Assembly: GCF_016093545.1 (NCBI RefSeq)
Contig: NZ_JADKYX010000001.1
Span: forward strand, 124,001-188,000
From: Massilia rhizosphaerae
GTDB taxonomy: Bacteria > Pseudomonadota > Gammaproteobacteria > Burkholderiales > Burkholderiaceae_D
DNA length: 64,000 nucleotides
Direction of reading: 5' to 3'
Positions 49,677-58,385 of the stretch are shown here, one piece after another; position 1 is the stretch's first letter, and each line of letters opens with the position of its first letter. The notes beneath the pieces were generated by a model, which was given only the letters and a program-made list of their open reading frames with translations, ran no database searches and was not told where the DNA came from. A program made the position numbers and the translations under genes.

Positions 49677-51482
49677 ATGAACGACAAGCGTACCCGGATG
49701 CGTACCGTGGCGGTGTCGATAGCCGCCGTGCTGGTCCTGTGCGGCTGCCAGACGACGCCCAGCACGGCCACCTACGACAAGATCAAGGGCGAGATGGCGG
49801 GCAGCGTGAGCAAGCGTCCGGCCGCCGCGCCGGCCGTGGACGCGGCCGTGGCCGACGCGCTGCTGCCTCCGGCCGCCGCGCTGGCCACGCAACTGCCGAA
49901 AGCGCGGCCCGCGTTGGAAGAGCGTTTCAACGTCTCCTTCAACAACGTGCCGGCGCAGCAGTTCTTCCGCTCGATCGTCGCGGGCACGCGCTACAACATC
50001 CTCGTGCATCCGGACGTCGCCGGCACCATCACGGCGAACCTGAAGGACGTCACGCTGCCGGAGACGCTCGACGCGATCCGCGAGATGTACGGCTACGACT
50101 ACAAGATCGAGGGCAACCGCATCTCGATCAAGCCGCTGACGATGCAGACCAAGATGTTCCACGTGAACTACCTGGTCGGCAAGCGGGCCGGCATGTCGAT
50201 GACGCGCGTGACGTCGACGTCCGTGTCGAACGCCGCCAACAACAACAACGGCAACAACCAGAACAACCAGGGCGGCCAAAGCCCGTTCGGCAACCAGGGC
50301 GGCCAGAACAACAACGGCAACAACCAGAACGGCCAGGGCGGCGGCCAGATGGACAGCACGGACGTCGCGACCTCGTCGACCAACGACTTCTGGACCGATC
50401 TGAAGCAGTCCATCGAAGCCATCGTGGGTTCGAAGGAGGGCGGCCGCAGCGTCGTCGTCAGCCCGCAGTCGGGCGTGATCGTGATCCGCGCCATGCCGGA
50501 GGAACTGCGCAACGTCGACGCCTACCTGAAGGCGACGCAGCTCGCCGTCGACCGCCAGGTGATCCTGGAAGCGAAGATCCTCGAGGTGGAGCTGAACGAC
50601 AGCTACCAGAGCGGCGTCAACTGGGCGTCGTTCGCGTCGATCAAGAGCGGCCATGACAACCGCGTGTCCGGCGGCCTGCTTTCGCCGGGCGCCACGCTCA
50701 CGCCGCTGCCGTTCGGCGGCGGGCAGCCGGGCACGATCTCGGATCCGAGCACGGGCCTGGCGGCCAGCACCGGCTTCTCGCTGTCGAACGCGGCGGCGAC
50801 GGCGGGGTCGATGTTCGGCCTGGCCGTGCAGACGTCGAACTTCGCCGCGCTGATCTCCTTCCTCGAGACGCAGGGCACCGTGCACGTGCTGTCTAGCCCC
50901 CGCGTGGCGGCCGTCAACAACCAGAAGGCGGTGCTGAAGATCGGCACGGACGAGTTCTACGTGACGGGCGTGCAGACCACGACGAATTCCACGACGACCG
51001 GCAACACGGTGTCGCCGAGCGTCACCCTGCAGCCGTTCTTTTCCGGCGTCGTGCTCGACGTCACGCCGCAGATCGACGAGCAGGGCAACATCCTGCTGCA
51101 CGTGCACCCGTCCGTGAGCCAGGTCTCGACGATCAACAAGTCCGTCAACCTCGGCACGGCCGGCAGCCTGAATCTGCCGCTGGCGGCGTCGGCCACGTCT
51201 GAGCTGGACAGCATCGTGCGCGGCCAGAACGGCCAGGTCGTCGCCATCGGCGGCTTGATGCGCCAGTCCTCGACGGCCGACGACACGGGCGTGCCCGGGA
51301 CGAGCAGCGTGCCGGTGCTGTCCGCGCTGTTCGGCGCGAAGAAGCGCGTGAACCAGAAGCGCGAACTGGTCGTGCTGATCAAGCCGACGATTGTCGAAGG
51401 CATCAACAACTGGAACGACGACCTGCTCGACACCAACCGCCGCATCGAGCAGCTCGACCCGCGCAGACGGGGGAACCGCTAA
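49677..51482 (+). CDS. mshL: MSHA secretin lipoprotein
   Basis: A 601-residue outer-membrane secretin. A lipobox LCGC places the lipid on Cys24. N0/N1-like domains follow (about 80-165). Residues about 180-230 are an Asn/Gly/Gln-rich low-complexity tract. The secretin core covers about 280-590, with VILEAKILEVELND, QGTVHVLSSPRVAAVNNQKA and IVRGQNGQVVAIGGLMRQ. The ATG at 49677 is chosen since AAAGG lies five bases before it; the ATG six bases earlier has no spacing for it. It forms the ring through which the pilus exits. Confidence 0.9.
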   Translation: MNDKRTRMRTVAVSIAAVLVLCGCQTTPSTATYDKIKGEMAGSVSKRPAAAPAVDAAVADALLPPAAALATQLPKARPALEERFNVSFNNVPAQQFFRSIVAGTRYNILVHPDVAGTITANLKDVTLPETLDAIREMYGYDYKIEGNRISIKPLTMQTKMFHVNYLVGKRAGMSMTRVTSTSVSNAANNNNGNNQNNQGGQSPFGNQGGQNNNGNNQNGQGGGQMDSTDVATSSTNDFWTDLKQSIEAIVGSKEGGRSVVVSPQSGVIVIRAMPEELRNVDAYLKATQLAVDRQVILEAKILEVELNDSYQSGVNWASFASIKSGHDNRVSGGLLSPGATLTPLPFGGGQPGTISDPSTGLAASTGFSLSNAAATAGSMFGLAVQTSNFAALISFLETQGTVHVLSSPRVAAVNNQKAVLKIGTDEFYVTGVQTTTNSTTTGNTVSPSVTLQPFFSGVVLDVTPQIDEQGNILLHVHPSVSQVSTINKSVNLGTAGSLNLPLAASATSELDSIVRGQNGQVVAIGGLMRQSSTADDTGVPGTSSVPVLSALFGAKKRVNQKRELVVLIKPTIVEGINNWNDDLLDTNRRIEQLDPRRRGNR

Positions 51483-52376
51483 ATGTACACGGCGCACTTC
51501 GGCCTGCGCGAGCTGCCGTTCGGGATCACGCCCGACACCAGCTTTTTCTTCGGCAGCCCGCATTCGCAGGAGGCCCTGAACACGCTGCTCGTCGCGGCGC
51601 GCACCGGCGAAGGCTTCATCAAGATCACGGGCGAAGTCGGCACCGGCAAGACCCTGTTGTGCCGCAAGTTCATGTCGACCCTGGGACCGGAGTTCGTCAC
51701 CGCGTATATCCCGAACCCGTACCTGGAACCGCGCACGCTGATGCTGGCGCTGGCGGACGAGCTGGAAGTCGGCTACGACAAGGACGCCGACCAGCACCAG
51801 GTTCTGAAAGCGATCACGCACCGGCTGCTGCGCCTGGCGGCCGACGGCAAGCGCGTCCTGTTGTGCCTCGACGAGGCGCAGGCGATGCCCGTCGAGACCC
51901 TGGAAGCGCTGCGCCTGCTGACGAACCTCGAAACGGAAAAGCGCAAGCTGCTGCAGATCGTGCTGTTCGGCCAGCCGGAACTGAACCGCAAGCTCGAACT
52001 GCAATCCATCCGCCAGCTGGCGCAGCGTATCACGTTCCACTACCACCTCGGACCCCTGTCGCGCGACGACCTCGATTACTACGTCGCGCACCGCCTGCGC
52101 GTGGCGGGATATGATGGCGCGCGCCTGTTCTCGCGCGGCGCGGTGGCGCGCCTGTACGCGGCCAGCGGCGGCGTGCCGCGCCTCGTCAACATCCTCGCGC
52201 ACAAGGCCATGATGCTGTGCTATGGCCAGGGCCGCCAGCAGGTCGCGCGCGCGCACGTGAGCGCGGCCGCGCGCGACACGCTCGCGACGAGCCGGCGCCG
52301 CCTGTGGCCCTGGGCCGTGCTCGCGGCCGCGCTGGTCGCCGCCGGCGGCGGCGTCGCGTGGGCGCTGAGCCATTGA
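51483..52376 (+). CDS. mshM: MSHA biogenesis ATPase MshM (ExeA-like)
   Basis: A 297-residue AAA ATPase of the ExeA group: FGLRELPFGITPDTSFFF, Walker A GEVGTGKT, Walker B LLCLDEAQAM and sensor LFGQPELNRKL. A C-terminal transmembrane helix (about 272-293) anchors it in the membrane. The start follows the mshL stop with no gap. ExeA-like proteins help to place the secretin, often via peptidoglycan binding. Confidence 0.88.
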   Translation: MYTAHFGLRELPFGITPDTSFFFGSPHSQEALNTLLVAARTGEGFIKITGEVGTGKTLLCRKFMSTLGPEFVTAYIPNPYLEPRTLMLALADELEVGYDKDADQHQVLKAITHRLLRLAADGKRVLLCLDEAQAMPVETLEALRLLTNLETEKRKLLQIVLFGQPELNRKLELQSIRQLAQRITFHYHLGPLSRDDLDYYVAHRLRVAGYDGARLFSRGAVARLYAASGGVPRLVNILAHKAMMLCYGQGRQQVARAHVSAAARDTLATSRRRLWPWAVLAAALVAAGGGVAWALSH

Positions 52377-52387
52377 CGGGGAGCCGA

Positions 52388-53617
52388 ATGAGCCTGATTA
52401 ACAAGATGCTGCAGGACCTGGATGCGCGCGGGACGCCCAAGGATGGCGCGCTGCCCGGCCAGGTCAAGCCCGTCGGACACGTGCCGTCACGGCCTGGTCG
52501 CCGGACGATCGCGGTCGCCGTCTGCGCCGCCGTGGCCGTGCTGGCGCTGGCCTGGTTGGGGTGGACCCGGCTGCAGCGCGCCGCGCATCCGCTGCCCGCG
52601 GCGCCGGCGCCCGTCGCGGCGGCGCCCGTCAAGGTGGCGCCGGTCGTGACGGGGCCCGTGCGGGCGCCGAACGCGCCCGCCGCGGCCGCGTCGAACGCGG
52701 TCCCGCCGGCAGCGGTGCCGCATGCCGATCCGGTAGCGCCGCCGGCCGCCGCCGCTTTCGACGACGGGGCAGAGAAGCCCATGACGCGTGCCGAACGGCG
52801 TGCCGAGCGGGCGCGTGCCGCCGCGCAGCGCAAGGAAGAGCGGGCCGTCGTGCACCCGCAGGCCGTCGCGCCGATGGAGCCGGACAGCGCGGAAGCGCGC
52901 GAGGCGCGGCGCGCGATCGCGCAGGTGCTCGCGGCGCGCGGCAAGGCGGCGGGCAAGCGCTCCGCCGCGCTGCTCGCCGCCGCCCGCGCGGCCGCAAGGG
53001 ACGATGGTGCGCGGCAGGGCAAGCATGCGGCGCAAGGCCGCCAGGAAACGGGTGCGCAGCGCGCCGAAAGCGAATACCGGCGCGCGCTGGCGAGCCTGCA
53101 GGATGGCCGCATGGGCGACACGGTGGCATCGCTCGAGCAGGCCCTGAAGTACGATCCGGCGCACGAGGCGGCGCGCCAGACGCTGGTCGGCCTGCTGATC
53201 GAAGGGAACCGCCCGGACGAGGCGATGCGCCAGTTGCAGCTCGGCCTCACGCTGGATGCGCGCCAGCCGGCGATGGCGATGCTGCTCGCGCGCCTGCAGA
53301 TCGAGCGGGGCGGCAGCGGCATCGACACCTTGCTGCGCACGCTGCCCTACGCGGGCAACGATCCGGATTACCACGCCTTCCTGGCCGCCGCGCTGGCGCG
53401 CCAGCAGCGTCACCGCGAGGCGGCCGAGCAGTACCAGCTGGCCGTGCGCGCGATGCCGTCGAACGGCGTGTGGTGGATGGGGCTCGGCATTTCACTGCAG
53501 GCCGAGAAGCGCAACGCCGAGGCGCTGGACGCCTTCCAGCGGGCGCGCGCGAGCGGCGGGTTGTCGCAGGAATTGCAGGGATTCGTGGAGCGGCGCGTCC
53601 AGCAGCTCGGACGCTGA
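52388..53617 (+). CDS. mshN: MSHA biogenesis protein MshN (TPR protein)
   Basis: A 409-residue bitopic protein. It begins MSLINKMLQDLDARG, typical of MshN, then a transmembrane helix (about 42-58), an Ala/Pro-rich periplasmic linker with a charged helical segment, and a C-terminal set of TPR-like repeats (about 215-400; AESEYRRALASLQDGRMGDTV and EAAEQYQLAVRAMPSNGVWW). It is the last gene of the unit. Confidence 0.85.
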   Translation: MSLINKMLQDLDARGTPKDGALPGQVKPVGHVPSRPGRRTIAVAVCAAVAVLALAWLGWTRLQRAAHPLPAAPAPVAAAPVKVAPVVTGPVRAPNAPAAAASNAVPPAAVPHADPVAPPAAAAFDDGAEKPMTRAERRAERARAAAQRKEERAVVHPQAVAPMEPDSAEAREARRAIAQVLAARGKAAGKRSAALLAAARAAARDDGARQGKHAAQGRQETGAQRAESEYRRALASLQDGRMGDTVASLEQALKYDPAHEAARQTLVGLLIEGNRPDEAMRQLQLGLTLDARQPAMAMLLARLQIERGGSGIDTLLRTLPYAGNDPDYHAFLAAALARQQRHREAAEQYQLAVRAMPSNGVWWMGLGISLQAEKRNAEALDAFQRARASGGLSQELQGFVERRVQQLGR

Positions 53618-53645
53618 AGGCTGTTTTCGGTGTTCGGTGGGCACG

Positions 53646-53685
53646 GGGTGCCCACCCTACGTATGGCGCCGTAGGGTGGGCGCCC
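53646..53685. repeat. Palindromic repeat between mshN and the aminotransferase gene
   Basis: GGGTGCCCACCCTACG pairs with CGTAGGGTGGGCGCCC (one mismatch) around eight bases. GTAGGGTGGGC is a widespread intergenic repeat core in proteobacteria. It lies 28 bases after the mshN stop and 20 before the end of the convergent gene, and could stop both transcripts. Confidence 0.7.
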
Positions 53686-53705
53686 CGCGCCCACTTTCGC
53701 TTACG

Positions 53706-54863
53706 TCACACCTTGGACAAGCGGTCGAGTGCCAGTGCCAACGTCTCGTCCTTCTTCGCAAAACAAAACCGCACGATCCCCGATTCCGTCGGCCGGCTGT
53801 AAAACGCCGACACGGGAATCGCCGCCACCTTGACCTCGCGCGTGAGCCACTGCGCGAACTCGGACTCGGACAGATCCGAAATCCCGACATAACGCACGCA
53901 CTGGAAATACGTGCCGTCCGCCGGCAGCAGCGTAAAACGCGTGCGCGCCAGTCCCGCGCGGAACAGGTCGCGCTTGCGCTGGTAGAACGCGGGCAGGTCG
54001 CGCCACGGCGCCGGATCGCGCATGAAGTCCGCCAGTCCGGCCTGCATCGGCGTGTTCACGCTGAACACATTGTATTGGTGGACCTTGCGGAATTCCGCCA
54101 TCAGGGACGCCGGCGCTGCCACGTAACCGACCTTCCAGCCCGTCACGTGATAGGTCTTGCCGAAGCTGGAGACGACGAACGCGCGCTCGGCCAGTACGGG
54201 ATGGCGGCTCACGGACGCATGCGGCTGGCCGTCGTAGACCATGTGTTCGTAGACCTCGTCCGACAGGACCAGGATGTCCGTGCCGTCCACGATGTCCGCC
54301 AGGGCGTCGAGGTCGGCCTGGCGCAGGATGGTGCCCGTCGGGTTGTGCGGCGTGTTCACGACGATCATCCGGGTCTTCGGCGTGACGGCGGCGGCCACGG
54401 CGTCCCACGGCACGCTGTAGCCGTTCGCGTCGACGCGCATCGCGACGGGCACGGCCACGCCGCCGGCCAGCGCGATCGACGGCTGGTAGCTGTCGTAGCA
54501 GGGCTCGATGACGATCACTTCGTCGCCCGGATGCACGGCGCACAGGATCGCCGTGATGATGCCTTGCGTGGCGCCGGCCGTGACCGTGATCTCGGCGTTG
54601 GCGTCGTACGCGTGGCCGTACAGCGCGGCGACCTTGGCGGCGACGGCCGCGCGCAATTGCGGCAGGCCCGTCATCGGCGCGTACTGGTTGTGGCCGGCGC
54701 GCATGGCGGCGTCGACGGCGTCCAGCAGGCGCGCGTCGCACGAAAAGTCGGGGAAGCCCTGTCCCAGGTTGACGGCGCCGTGTTCATGGGCGAGGGCGGA
54801 CATCAGGGTGAACACGGTGGTGCCGACGGCCGGCAGGCGCGATTGCAGGGCGGGTGTGGTCAT
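53706..54863 (-). CDS. Class I/II aminotransferase (methionine aminotransferase-like)
   Basis: A 385-residue PLP enzyme with NLGQGFPDF, YAPMTGLPQLR, NTPHNPTGT (PLP-contacting Asn), LSDEVYEHM (Asp), and the Schiff-base lysine in SSFGKTYHVTGWKVG. The layout matches YbdL-type enzymes that transaminate methionine and aromatic residues. It is cytosolic and a single gene. Confidence 0.9.
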   Translation of the reverse strand: MTTPALQSRLPAVGTTVFTLMSALAHEHGAVNLGQGFPDFSCDARLLDAVDAAMRAGHNQYAPMTGLPQLRAAVAAKVAALYGHAYDANAEITVTAGATQGIITAILCAVHPGDEVIVIEPCYDSYQPSIALAGGVAVPVAMRVDANGYSVPWDAVAAAVTPKTRMIVVNTPHNPTGTILRQADLDALADIVDGTDILVLSDEVYEHMVYDGQPHASVSRHPVLAERAFVVSSFGKTYHVTGWKVGYVAAPASLMAEFRKVHQYNVFSVNTPMQAGLADFMRDPAPWRDLPAFYQRKRDLFRAGLARTRFTLLPADGTYFQCVRYVGISDLSESEFAQWLTREVKVAAIPVSAFYSRPTESGIVRFCFAKKDETLALALDRLSKV

Positions 54864-54891
54864 GGTGCGGATGGCGTGGACGATGGTCGGG

Positions 54892-55347
54892 TCATTCTAC
54901 CGTGGCCGGCGCCTCGGTCTTGACCCAGGCGTCGGGCGTCATGATGCGGAACAGGTTGTCGCGCGCGGCGCGCCGGGCCAGCTTGAGCAGGGCCTTGTCC
55001 TTCGTGATGAGGACGGCGGCGTCGGCGTCGCGCGCGATTTCCAGGAATTTCTGGTCGTCGCGGTCCGTGCAGACGGGCAGGCGCAGCGCGCGCGAGGTGG
55101 GCGCCACGACCTCGATCAGCGCGTCGAAGCGGCTGGCCGCCTCCGGACGCGTCGCGTCGTCGAGGGGCAGGTGCGCGTAATGCAGGACGATGCGGTATTC
55201 GTCGCGGCAGTCGGCGCGGGTGACGGCGCGCACGCGGCCGGACTCGAGGGCGGCCAGCAACGGCGCCCAGCGCGGATCGCGGAAAACGAACAGGTCGAGG
55301 CAGACGTTGGTGTCAATGACGATGGGTTTCGCTGGAGCAGGTATCAT
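54892..55347 (-). CDS. PIN-domain protein, putative toxin-type nuclease
   Basis: A 151-residue PIN domain of the COG1569 type. The acidic metal site is visible: Asp in IVIDTNV, Glu in DEYRIVL, Asp in [11 protein letters not shown] and Asp in ITKDKALL. Such proteins are often toxins, but no antitoxin gene is next to it. ATG 55347 is 35 bases from the divergent yaaA start, so the promoters must overlap. A longer frame exists but runs through yaaA on the opposite strand. Confidence 0.82.
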   Translation of the reverse strand: MIPAPAKPIVIDTNVCLDLFVFRDPRWAPLLAALESGRVRAVTRADCRDEYRIVLHYAHLPLDDATRPEAASRFDALIEVVAPTSRALRLPVCTDRDDQKFLEIARDADAAVLITKDKALLKLARRAARDNLFRIMTPDAWVKTEAPATVE

Positions 55348-55381
55348 GTCAGCAATTTTACCCGCTGTGCGTGTTTCAACA

Positions 55382-56152
55382 ATGCTGATCGTCCTTTCGC
55401 CCGCCAAATCCCTCGACCTCGATTCCCCGCCCACCACCCGCGCACGCACGACGCCGCGCTTCATCGACGAAGCGGCCGAACTGATCCGGATCCTGAAACC
55501 CAAGTCGCCGGCCGAGATCGGCGCGCTGATGGATATCTCGGATCAATTATCTGTATTAAACGTGACGCGTTACGCGGACTGGCATCCGGACCACGCCGCG
55601 GCGCGCCAGGCGATCATGTCGTTCGACGGCGACGTCTACACGGGCCTGGCCGCCCGCACGCTCGATGCGCGCGCGCTGGCGTACGTGCAGGGCAGGGTGC
55701 GCATCCTGTCCGGCCTGTACGGCGTGCTGCGCCCGCTGGACGGCATGCATCCGTACCGCCTGGAGATGGGCACGCGCCTCGCGAACCCGCGCGGCAAGGA
55801 CCTGTATGCCTTCTGGGGCGAACGCGTGACGGCGGCGCTGAATGCCGACCTGAAGGACGCGGGCGCGACTGTCCTCGTGAACCTGGCGTCGGAAGAGTAT
55901 TTCCGGTCCGTGAAGCCGAAGCTGCTGGACGTGCCGGTGATCACGCCCGTGTTCGAGGACTGGAAGAACGGCAAGTACAAGATCATCTCGTTCTTCGCCA
56001 AGCGGGCGCGCGGGATGATGGCGCGCTATGCGGCCGAGAACGGCATCACGGACGTCGAACGGCTGAAGGCATTCGACGTCGACGGCTATGCGTTCGACGA
56101 GAGCGTGTCGACCGACAAGGCGTGGGTATTCCGCCGCCGGCTGGACGTCTGA
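55382..56152 (+). CDS. yaaA: Peroxide stress protein YaaA
   Basis: A 256-residue DUF328 protein. It begins with the conserved [12 protein letters not shown] and contains the family motifs [32 protein letters not shown] and [14 protein letters not shown]. It protects against oxidative damage by limiting free iron, with DNA-binding activity reported. An in-frame ATG 36 bases upstream would add a non-conserved leader. Confidence 0.93.
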   Translation: MLIVLSPAKSLDLDSPPTTRARTTPRFIDEAAELIRILKPKSPAEIGALMDISDQLSVLNVTRYADWHPDHAAARQAIMSFDGDVYTGLAARTLDARALAYVQGRVRILSGLYGVLRPLDGMHPYRLEMGTRLANPRGKDLYAFWGERVTAALNADLKDAGATVLVNLASEEYFRSVKPKLLDVPVITPVFEDWKNGKYKIISFFAKRARGMMARYAAENGITDVERLKAFDVDGYAFDESVSTDKAWVFRRRLDV

Positions 56153-56174
56153 CCGCGAGCCAGTACCCAACGCC

Positions 56175-56229
56175 GGCAAATTCGGGGTCAGAGCACATTT
56201 CGGCAAATTTTGGGGTCAGAGCACATTTC
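56175..56229 (+). repeat. REP-like element, two tandem forward units
   Basis: Two head-to-tail units of about 27 bases, each built on GGCAAATT-x-x-GGGTCAGAGCAC then ATTTC. The same 16-base core occurs at 42.5 kb. Confidence 0.75.
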
Positions 56230-56339
56230 GGTGCATGATCTTCGCGGAAAATTTACACGCGAATCGATGACGGCCCGCGCCGTCTGCAGCCCGACAGCGG
56301 GCCGGCGCGACTGGGATGCCTTCGCATCGCGACATTGAT

Positions 56340-56383
56340 CCGAAATGTGCTCTGACCCCGAATTTATGCTCTGACCCCGAATT
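56340..56383 (-). repeat. REP-like element, two inverted units
   Basis: GTGCTCTGACCCCGAATT followed by TGCTCTGACCCCGAATTC, the reverse complement of the forward units at 56175. With them it forms a BIME-like mosaic around about 110 bases of unrelated sequence. Confidence 0.75.
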
Positions 56384-56393
56384 CTTGGGGGTG

Positions 56394-56421
56394 AAAAAAA
56401 TGCCCGCGAGATTGCGGGCAT
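56394..56421 (-). terminator. Rho-independent terminator of bamD
   Basis: On the minus strand, ATGCCCGC / GCGGGCAT with a six-base loop, followed by seven T. It lies nine bases past the bamD stop. Confidence 0.9.
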
Positions 56422-56429
56422 TGTCGTCT

Positions 56430-57269
56430 TTACTGCACGGCGTCTTTCGGCGCCGGTTTCGGGCCGGCTTTGGCCCAGAACTTCCACCACGGGGCGTCGC
56501 CCGAGCCCTTGCCGCCCATGAAGCGGCTGTTCGGGTAGTTTTTCGCGAAGATGCGTTGCGTGTCGTCGCGCAGGTCGAACATGCCCAGCTTGTCGTAGCA
56601 GCGGATCATGATGAACAGGGCTTCTTCGCGCGCCGTCGCCTGGCTGAACTGCGTCACCGCGTTCTGCGCGCGGTTCAGCGCGGCCAGGTAGGCGCCGCGG
56701 CGGTAGTAGTAGTTGGCCACGTGCACTTCGTACTCCGCCATCGCGTCGATCAGGTAGTTCATGCGGGCGATCGAGTCCGGCGCGTATTTGCTGTTCGGGA
56801 ATTTGTCGACCAGTTCCTTGAACGCGGCAAACGCTTCGCGCGTCGCCTTCGGATCGCGCTCGGTCGGATCCTGGGCGTAGATGAAGCTGAGGAAGCCGAT
56901 CTGGTCGTTGAAGTTGATCAGGCCGCGCAAGTAGTACATATAGTCGACCTGCGGATGGTTCGGGTGCAGCTTGATGAAGCGTTCGACGGCCGCCAGCGCC
57001 TCGGCCTGGTCCTGCGCCTTGTAGTGCGCATAGGCGATTTCCATCTGCGCCTGGGCGGCGTAGGTGCCGAACGGGTAGTTGGACTCGAGTCGCTCGAACA
57101 GCTTGATCGCGGCTTCATAGTGGCCGCCATCCATTTCCTCTTGCGCGTCAGCGTATAATTTCGATGCTGACACGTTCTTGTTTTCGTCGGATCTTTCCGG
57201 CAACAAACCGCAAGCTGACAAACTGAGCAGGACGCTAGTCACGACTAATACAGACAATTTTTTTTGCAT
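56430..57269 (-). CDS. bamD: Outer-membrane protein assembly lipoprotein BamD
   Basis: A 279-residue lipoprotein: signal peptide with lipobox LSAC and lipidated Cys20, then five TPR-like repeats, including SASKLYADAQEEMDGGHY and FERLESNYPFGTYAAQAQM split at the turn. It is an essential subunit of the BAM complex that inserts beta-barrel proteins in the outer membrane. It is divergent from rluD, as in other betaproteobacteria. Confidence 0.96.
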   Translation of the reverse strand: MQKKLSVLVVTSVLLSLSACGLLPERSDENKNVSASKLYADAQEEMDGGHYEAAIKLFERLESNYPFGTYAAQAQMEIAYAHYKAQDQAEALAAVERFIKLHPNHPQVDYMYYLRGLINFNDQIGFLSFIYAQDPTERDPKATREAFAAFKELVDKFPNSKYAPDSIARMNYLIDAMAEYEVHVANYYYRRGAYLAALNRAQNAVTQFSQATAREEALFIMIRCYDKLGMFDLRDDTQRIFAKNYPNSRFMGGKGSGDAPWWKFWAKAGPKPAPKDAVQ

Positions 57270-57335
57270 AAGCTCTGGTGCAAGAAAGTTTTACCGAGAT
57301 TCAACGAACGGCTGATTATAGCCGATGGGACTGAC

Positions 57336-58385
57336 GTGATATTAACTGCTACGCCGAATTCGGCGGAAAACCTTTTCGACCCCGACCTGGACGAGGACCT
57401 CGACGCCGAGCTCGACGCCGCATTCGACTCCGATGCCGGTGGCCCCGACTATTCTCCCATTACGCTGGAACTGGGGCCCGAACACTGCGGGCAGCGGTTG
57501 GACAAGGTCGTGGCCGGATTGGTGCCGCAATTCTCGCGCAGCCGCCTGCAGCAATGGTTCGACGAAGGCCACATCACCGTCGACGGCAAGCCGGCCAAGG
57601 GCAAGGGCACGGCGTACGGCGACGAGACCGTCGTCGTGGTCCCGCAGCCCGCGCCCGAGGACACGGCCTATACGCCGGAAGCGATGGAACTGGACATCGT
57701 CCACGAGGACGACGCCATCATCGTCATCAACAAGCCGGCCGGCCTCGTCGTGCATCCGGGCTCGGGCAACTGGTCCGGCACCCTGCTGAACGGCCTCTTG
57801 CACCACTGCCCGCAGTTGGTCTCGGTGCCGCGCGCCGGCATCGTGCACCGGCTCGACAAGGACACGAGCGGCCTGATGGTCGTCGGCAAGACGCTTGAAG
57901 CGCAGACCGACCTCGTGCGCCAGTTGCAGGCGCGCACCGTCAAGCGCGAATACTTCGCCCTCGTGTGGGGCACGCCGCGGGCCTACGGCACCATCGATTC
58001 GGCGATCAGCCGCGACCCGAAGGACCGCGTCAAGATGGCCGTGTCGAACAGCCCGCTGGCCAAGCCCGCCATCACGCACTACGAGGTGATCGAGACGGGC
58101 GAGCTGGACCGCCGTCCCGTCAGCCTCGTGCAATGCCGCCTGGAGACGGGCCGCACGCACCAGATCCGCGTGCACATGCAGTCGCTCGGCTTCAGCCTCG
58201 TCGGCGACACCGTGTACGGCAAGCAGCACCTGCGGTCGTTCTTCCACCGCCAGGCTCTGCAGGCGCGCCGCCTCGGCCTCACGCATCCCGTGACCGGCGA
58301 GCACGTGGAATGGATCGTGCCGCTGGCCGACGATTTCGCGGAACTTCTGGAACAGGCCGGGATCGAAGAACCGGAAGCGATCTGA
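57336..58385 (+). CDS. rluD: 23S rRNA pseudouridine synthase RluD
   Basis: A 349-residue enzyme. After an acidic, poorly conserved N-terminus (about 1-45), an S4 domain (about 48-110) and the catalytic domain with Asp174 in HRLDKDTSGL. It makes pseudouridines 1911, 1915 and 1917 in helix 69 of 23S rRNA. The GTG at 57336 is the best start: GGGA lies before it, and upstream frames overlap the bamD start region. Confidence 0.94.
   Translation: MILTATPNSAENLFDPDLDEDLDAELDAAFDSDAGGPDYSPITLELGPEHCGQRLDKVVAGLVPQFSRSRLQQWFDEGHITVDGKPAKGKGTAYGDETVVVVPQPAPEDTAYTPEAMELDIVHEDDAIIVINKPAGLVVHPGSGNWSGTLLNGLLHHCPQLVSVPRAGIVHRLDKDTSGLMVVGKTLEAQTDLVRQLQARTVKREYFALVWGTPRAYGTIDSAISRDPKDRVKMAVSNSPLAKPAITHYEVIETGELDRRPVSLVQCRLETGRTHQIRVHMQSLGFSLVGDTVYGKQHLRSFFHRQALQARRLGLTHPVTGEHVEWIVPLADDFAELLEQAGIEEPEAI

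Noticed and set aside
49158-52373. Long minus-strand frame opposite mshK, mshL and mshM
   Set aside because: Low-complexity translation; the plus strand encodes secretin and ATPase motifs in order.
55348-55503. Longer PIN protein start
   Set aside because: The added sequence runs antiparallel through the start of yaaA and has no PIN-domain features.
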